From Prolixibacter denitrificans (lineage in GTDB: Bacteria; Bacteroidota; Bacteroidia; Bacteroidales; Prolixibacteraceae), in assembly GCF_003014495.1 (NCBI RefSeq), contig NZ_PYGC01000006.1, forward strand, positions 62,001 to 126,000: a DNA stretch of 64,000 nt. Reading direction: 5' to 3'. A program made the translations under genes and the position numbers. Each line of letters opens with the position of its first letter. Within the stretch, counting starts at the first letter, position 1. The notes beneath the pieces are model-generated. The model was not told where the DNA came from and made no database searches. It worked only from the letters and a program-made list of their open reading frames with translations. Shown here in pieces: positions 61,659 through 64,000 of the stretch.

Positions 61659-62048
61659 ATGATTCGAAAAACCGGACATATCCTTACAGCCCTGATACTT
61701 TTAGCTTCTACCATCGGGGTAACGATCAACAAACACTATTCGAATGGTCAGTTGTTTGATGTGTCCGTTTATACTGCTGCGCAATCATGTTGTTCTCCGG
61801 GACACCATATGGATGGTTGTCACGATACGCATGAACATTACCAGGTAGTTAATGATTTTCTGGCATCGAATTTCGATAATGATTTTCAGGCTCCGGTAAT
61901 GAATTTTATCGCTCCGGTAATGGTGGTTCCCGCATTCGAACTTCCTGTTATCGCCGAAGTTAACACTCCCTTTCATACTCACCGATACAGGCTCCCCGCT
62001 TATGATGCAGGGGATAGGTGTGCCCTTATGCAAGTATTCCTCTGTTGA
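61659..62048 (+). CDS. Small secreted Cys/His-rich protein before CusA-like pump
   Basis: 129 residues. N-terminal hydrophobic segment (GHILTALILLASTIGVTINKHYSNG) resembles the HYC_CC_PP group of Bacteroidota proteins, with HYS here in place of HYC. A Cys/His-dense motif follows (SCCSPGHHMDGCHDTHEHY, about 46-64), then a beta-rich C-terminal part. It lies 122 bp before a CusA-like RND pump gene, on the same strand, and is probably co-transcribed. A metal-binding role is likely but inferred. Confidence 0.75.
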   Translation: MIRKTGHILTALILLASTIGVTINKHYSNGQLFDVSVYTAAQSCCSPGHHMDGCHDTHEHYQVVNDFLASNFDNDFQAPVMNFIAPVMVVPAFELPVIAEVNTPFHTHRYRLPAYDAGDRCALMQVFLC

Positions 62049-62170
62049 TTTATTGTGTTGAAAAACAATAATGTATGTTGATTTTTAGTTTTGTCTATAG
62101 CTTGGCAAAACAGATCGAACGTACTTCTTCAATATTATAAATCGATTATTGACTGCTTAATTAAAAGAGC

Positions 62171-64000
62171 ATGCTAAATAAGATCATTCGTTTTTTCTTA
62201 GAGAACAAACTGGTCACATTTCTGGCGCTTCTGGTATTTGTTGCGTGGGGAATTGTTTCGGCACCCTTCCAGTGGGATACCGGCTTTCTGCCCCGCGATC
62301 CGGTGCCGGTCGATGCGATACCCGATTTGGGTGAGAACCAGCAGATTGTTTACACAGAGTGGCCGGGACGTTCGCCTCAGGATGTGGAGGACCAGATAAC
62401 CTATCCGCTAACGACATCCTTGCTAGGAATTCCCGGCGTAAAAACGATCCGGAGTAACTCCATCTTCGGCCTTTCGAGCATCTATATCATTTTCGATGAT
62501 GATGTAGATTTTTACTGGAGCCGTACCCGGATACTGGAAAAGTTGAACTCGCTTGCGGCGGGAACTTTGCCGGATAATGTGACACCCTCTTTGGGGCCTG
62601 ACGCCACAGCGTTGGGACAGGTGTACTGGTATACGCTGGAAGGCCGGGATAAACATGGTAATCCGGCTGGTGGCTGGGACCCGCAGGAATTGAGGACGAT
62701 TCAGGACTATTTCGTTCGATACGGATTAATGTCGGCGAAAGGAGTTTCAGAGGTGTCCTCCATCGGCGGCTTTGTGAAAGAGTACCAGGTGGATATCGAT
62801 CCGGATGCCATGAAGGCCAATCATGTGAATGTAGCGCAGATTATGTCTGCCGTCAAGAAGAGCAACCTGGATATAGGCGCCCGAACCCTGGAGTACAACA
62901 AAGCGGAATATATGATTCGTGCGCTTGGGTACATCAAGAATATTCACGATTTGGAGCAGAGCGTTGTGGCTGTTCACAACAACGTTCCTATCCGGATAAA
63001 AGATGTGGCGCACGTTACTTTTGGACCAGCTACCCGTCGAGGCGGTTTGGACAAAGACGGCGCCGAAGCCGTTGGAGGTGTAGTGGTTGCCCGTTATGGC
63101 TCCAATCCGCTGCAAACCATCAACAATGTAAAAGAAAAGATAAAAGAAATATCCCCCGGACTACCGTCGAAAACACTGAAAGACGGAACGGTTTCGAAAG
63201 TGACTATCGTGCCGTTTTACGACCGGACCGGGCTGATTAAAGAAACGTTGGGAACGCTGGAGTCGGCATTGTCGCACGAAATTCTCATTAGTATTATCGT
63301 GGTGATTGTGCTGGTGCTGAACCTCCGGGCGTCGTTCCTGATATCAAGTTTGTTGCCGATTGGAGTGCTCATCACATTCATTGTGATGCGGCAGTTTGGT
63401 GTCGACGCTAATATTGTTGCTCTCTCAGGTATTGCCATTGCAATCGGCGTGATGGTTGATGTGGGGATTGTGTTCACGGAGAATATCGTCAGGCACCTCG
63501 AAATGCCCGAGAACCGTGGCGCCCGTGGACACGACCTACTGAATGTCATCTACAATGCGACCATCGAAGTGGCTTCCGCAATTATTACCGCACTGGCAAC
63601 CACTGTGGTGAGTTTCTTGCCGGTCTTCGCTATGCAGGCTGCTGAAGGCAAACTCTTCAAGCCGCTGGCATTTACCAAAACGTTCGCACTGCTGGCCTCA
63701 CTGGGAATTGGTATTATCCTGATTCCTGCCATGGCACATATCCTGTTCGGCATTCGCTTCGATAAAAAGAGGACCAGCCGGGTATGGTATTCAGCGTTGA
63801 TAGCTGCCGGTATTTTATTCCCGATTATCTATCATTCCTGGGTCGCATTAGCATTACTTGCTTTCGGTGTAAATGGTTTATTGGAGTACCGTTGGCCGGA
63901 AAACAAGCGCAAGTATGTTACGTGGATAAACATCGCGATAGCGGTCGTGATCGTCGTTTACTACCTTTCATCCGAATGGATGCCACTAGGCGCAGAGAAC
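62171..64000 (+). CDS. cusA: CusA-like heavy-metal RND pump, partial at window edge
   Basis: The first 610 codons of an RND pump run off the right edge. It starts MLNKIIRFFLENKLVTFLALLVFVAW, then DAIPDLGENQQIVYTEWPGRSPQDVEDQITYPL, typical of CusA. The TM4 motif is GIAIAIGVMVDVGIVFTENIV (Asp and Glu kept), the monovalent Cu/Ag-type arrangement. The visible first periplasmic loop has the usual porter-domain pattern. This is the second metal RND pump in 12 kb. Its adaptor and outer membrane genes would lie beyond the window. Confidence 0.93.
   Translation, partial: MLNKIIRFFLENKLVTFLALLVFVAWGIVSAPFQWDTGFLPRDPVPVDAIPDLGENQQIVYTEWPGRSPQDVEDQITYPLTTSLLGIPGVKTIRSNSIFGLSSIYIIFDDDVDFYWSRTRILEKLNSLAAGTLPDNVTPSLGPDATALGQVYWYTLEGRDKHGNPAGGWDPQELRTIQDYFVRYGLMSAKGVSEVSSIGGFVKEYQVDIDPDAMKANHVNVAQIMSAVKKSNLDIGARTLEYNKAEYMIRALGYIKNIHDLEQSVVAVHNNVPIRIKDVAHVTFGPATRRGGLDKDGAEAVGGVVVARYGSNPLQTINNVKEKIKEISPGLPSKTLKDGTVSKVTIVPFYDRTGLIKETLGTLESALSHEILISIIVVIVLVLNLRASFLISSLLPIGVLITFIVMRQFGVDANIVALSGIAIAIGVMVDVGIVFTENIVRHLEMPENRGARGHDLLNVIYNATIEVASAIITALATTVVSFLPVFAMQAAEGKLFKPLAFTKTFALLASLGIGIILIPAMAHILFGIRFDKKRTSRVWYSALIAAGILFPIIYHSWVALALLAFGVNGLLEYRWPENKRKYVTWINIAIAVVIVVYYLSSEWMPLGAEN

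Noticed and set aside
1-64000. tRNA, rRNA, prophage or transposase genes
   Set aside because: I read both strands for typical motifs and found none; a dedicated search would be the decisive test.

Overview
The window looks like chromosome from a Bacteroidota bacterium, most likely class Bacteroidia and a free-living, facultative or anaerobic lineage near Marinilabiliales/Prolixibacteraceae. The support is indirect. There is a CarboxypepD_reg-type TonB receptor, a two-component-regulator-propeller/Y_Y_Y sensor kinase, DUF4382, DUF1080 and DUF4386 proteins, many short lipoproteins with S-C or A-C lipoboxes, promoters of the TAnnTTTG type, and mostly absent Shine-Dalgarno sequences. I saw no rRNA, tRNA, CRISPR array, phage module or transposase.

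Layout. 0-5.3 kb: a TonB receptor operon led by a small His-rich secreted protein, a membrane protein, a lipoprotein and a DUF89 phosphatase. 5.5-8.9 kb: a giant propeller sensor kinase. 8.9-11 kb: a DUF1080 lipoprotein flanked by two intergenic islands built of 7-bp and then 9-bp periodic DNA, one of which also carries a 111-bp inverted-repeat element. 11-14.5 kb: a split YjjP/YjjB (ThrE-type) exporter, proline iminopeptidase and small proteins. 14.7-21.2 kb: an ammonium-transporter region. An intact amt and a second divergent amt are present, and a diverged copy of the amt 3' end plus terminator lies 3.4 kb away, on the far side of a beta-helix lipoprotein and an AraC regulator. 21.2-26.4 kb: SRPBCC protein, unusual MBL protein, Crp/Fnr regulator, MFS transporter, PLP racemase and GNAT. 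27-30.5 kb: Ktr/Trk potassium uptake and a CvfB-like S1 protein. 30.8-34.9 kb: PepSY-like and haem-binding exported proteins, then a PfkB-CBS-ArsB/NhaD operon whose three genes all carry strong Shine-Dalgarno sequences.

35-40.4 kb holds the most system-like material. First is a single polypeptide joining an acetyltransferase to a histone-deacetylase-type deacetylase. It is followed by a DUF2231 membrane protein, an OmpR-type response regulator, its sensor kinase and an exported rubrerythrin. TTAAG boxes on an 11-bp phase sit about 11-12 bp upstream of the -7 element both before this operon and before the rubrerythrin gene. They are probably the binding sites of the local response regulator.

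40.4-49.4 kb is mostly housekeeping: CAP-domain protein, beta-hydroxyacid dehydrogenase, formate-THF ligase, TrpB2, PatB-type C-S lyase, OsmC, thioredoxin and a divergent MarR gene with two palindromic operators. 49.5-55.8 kb is a complete heavy-metal RND efflux operon (leader, adaptor, pump, TolC). 55.9-61.4 kb holds a YkgJ protein, two lipoproteins, a GNAT-nitrilase fusion and a membrane protein. From 61.6 kb to the edge a second, CusA-like RND pump begins behind a Cys/His-rich leader protein.

All function names come from reading motifs and family resemblance by eye; no database search was run.
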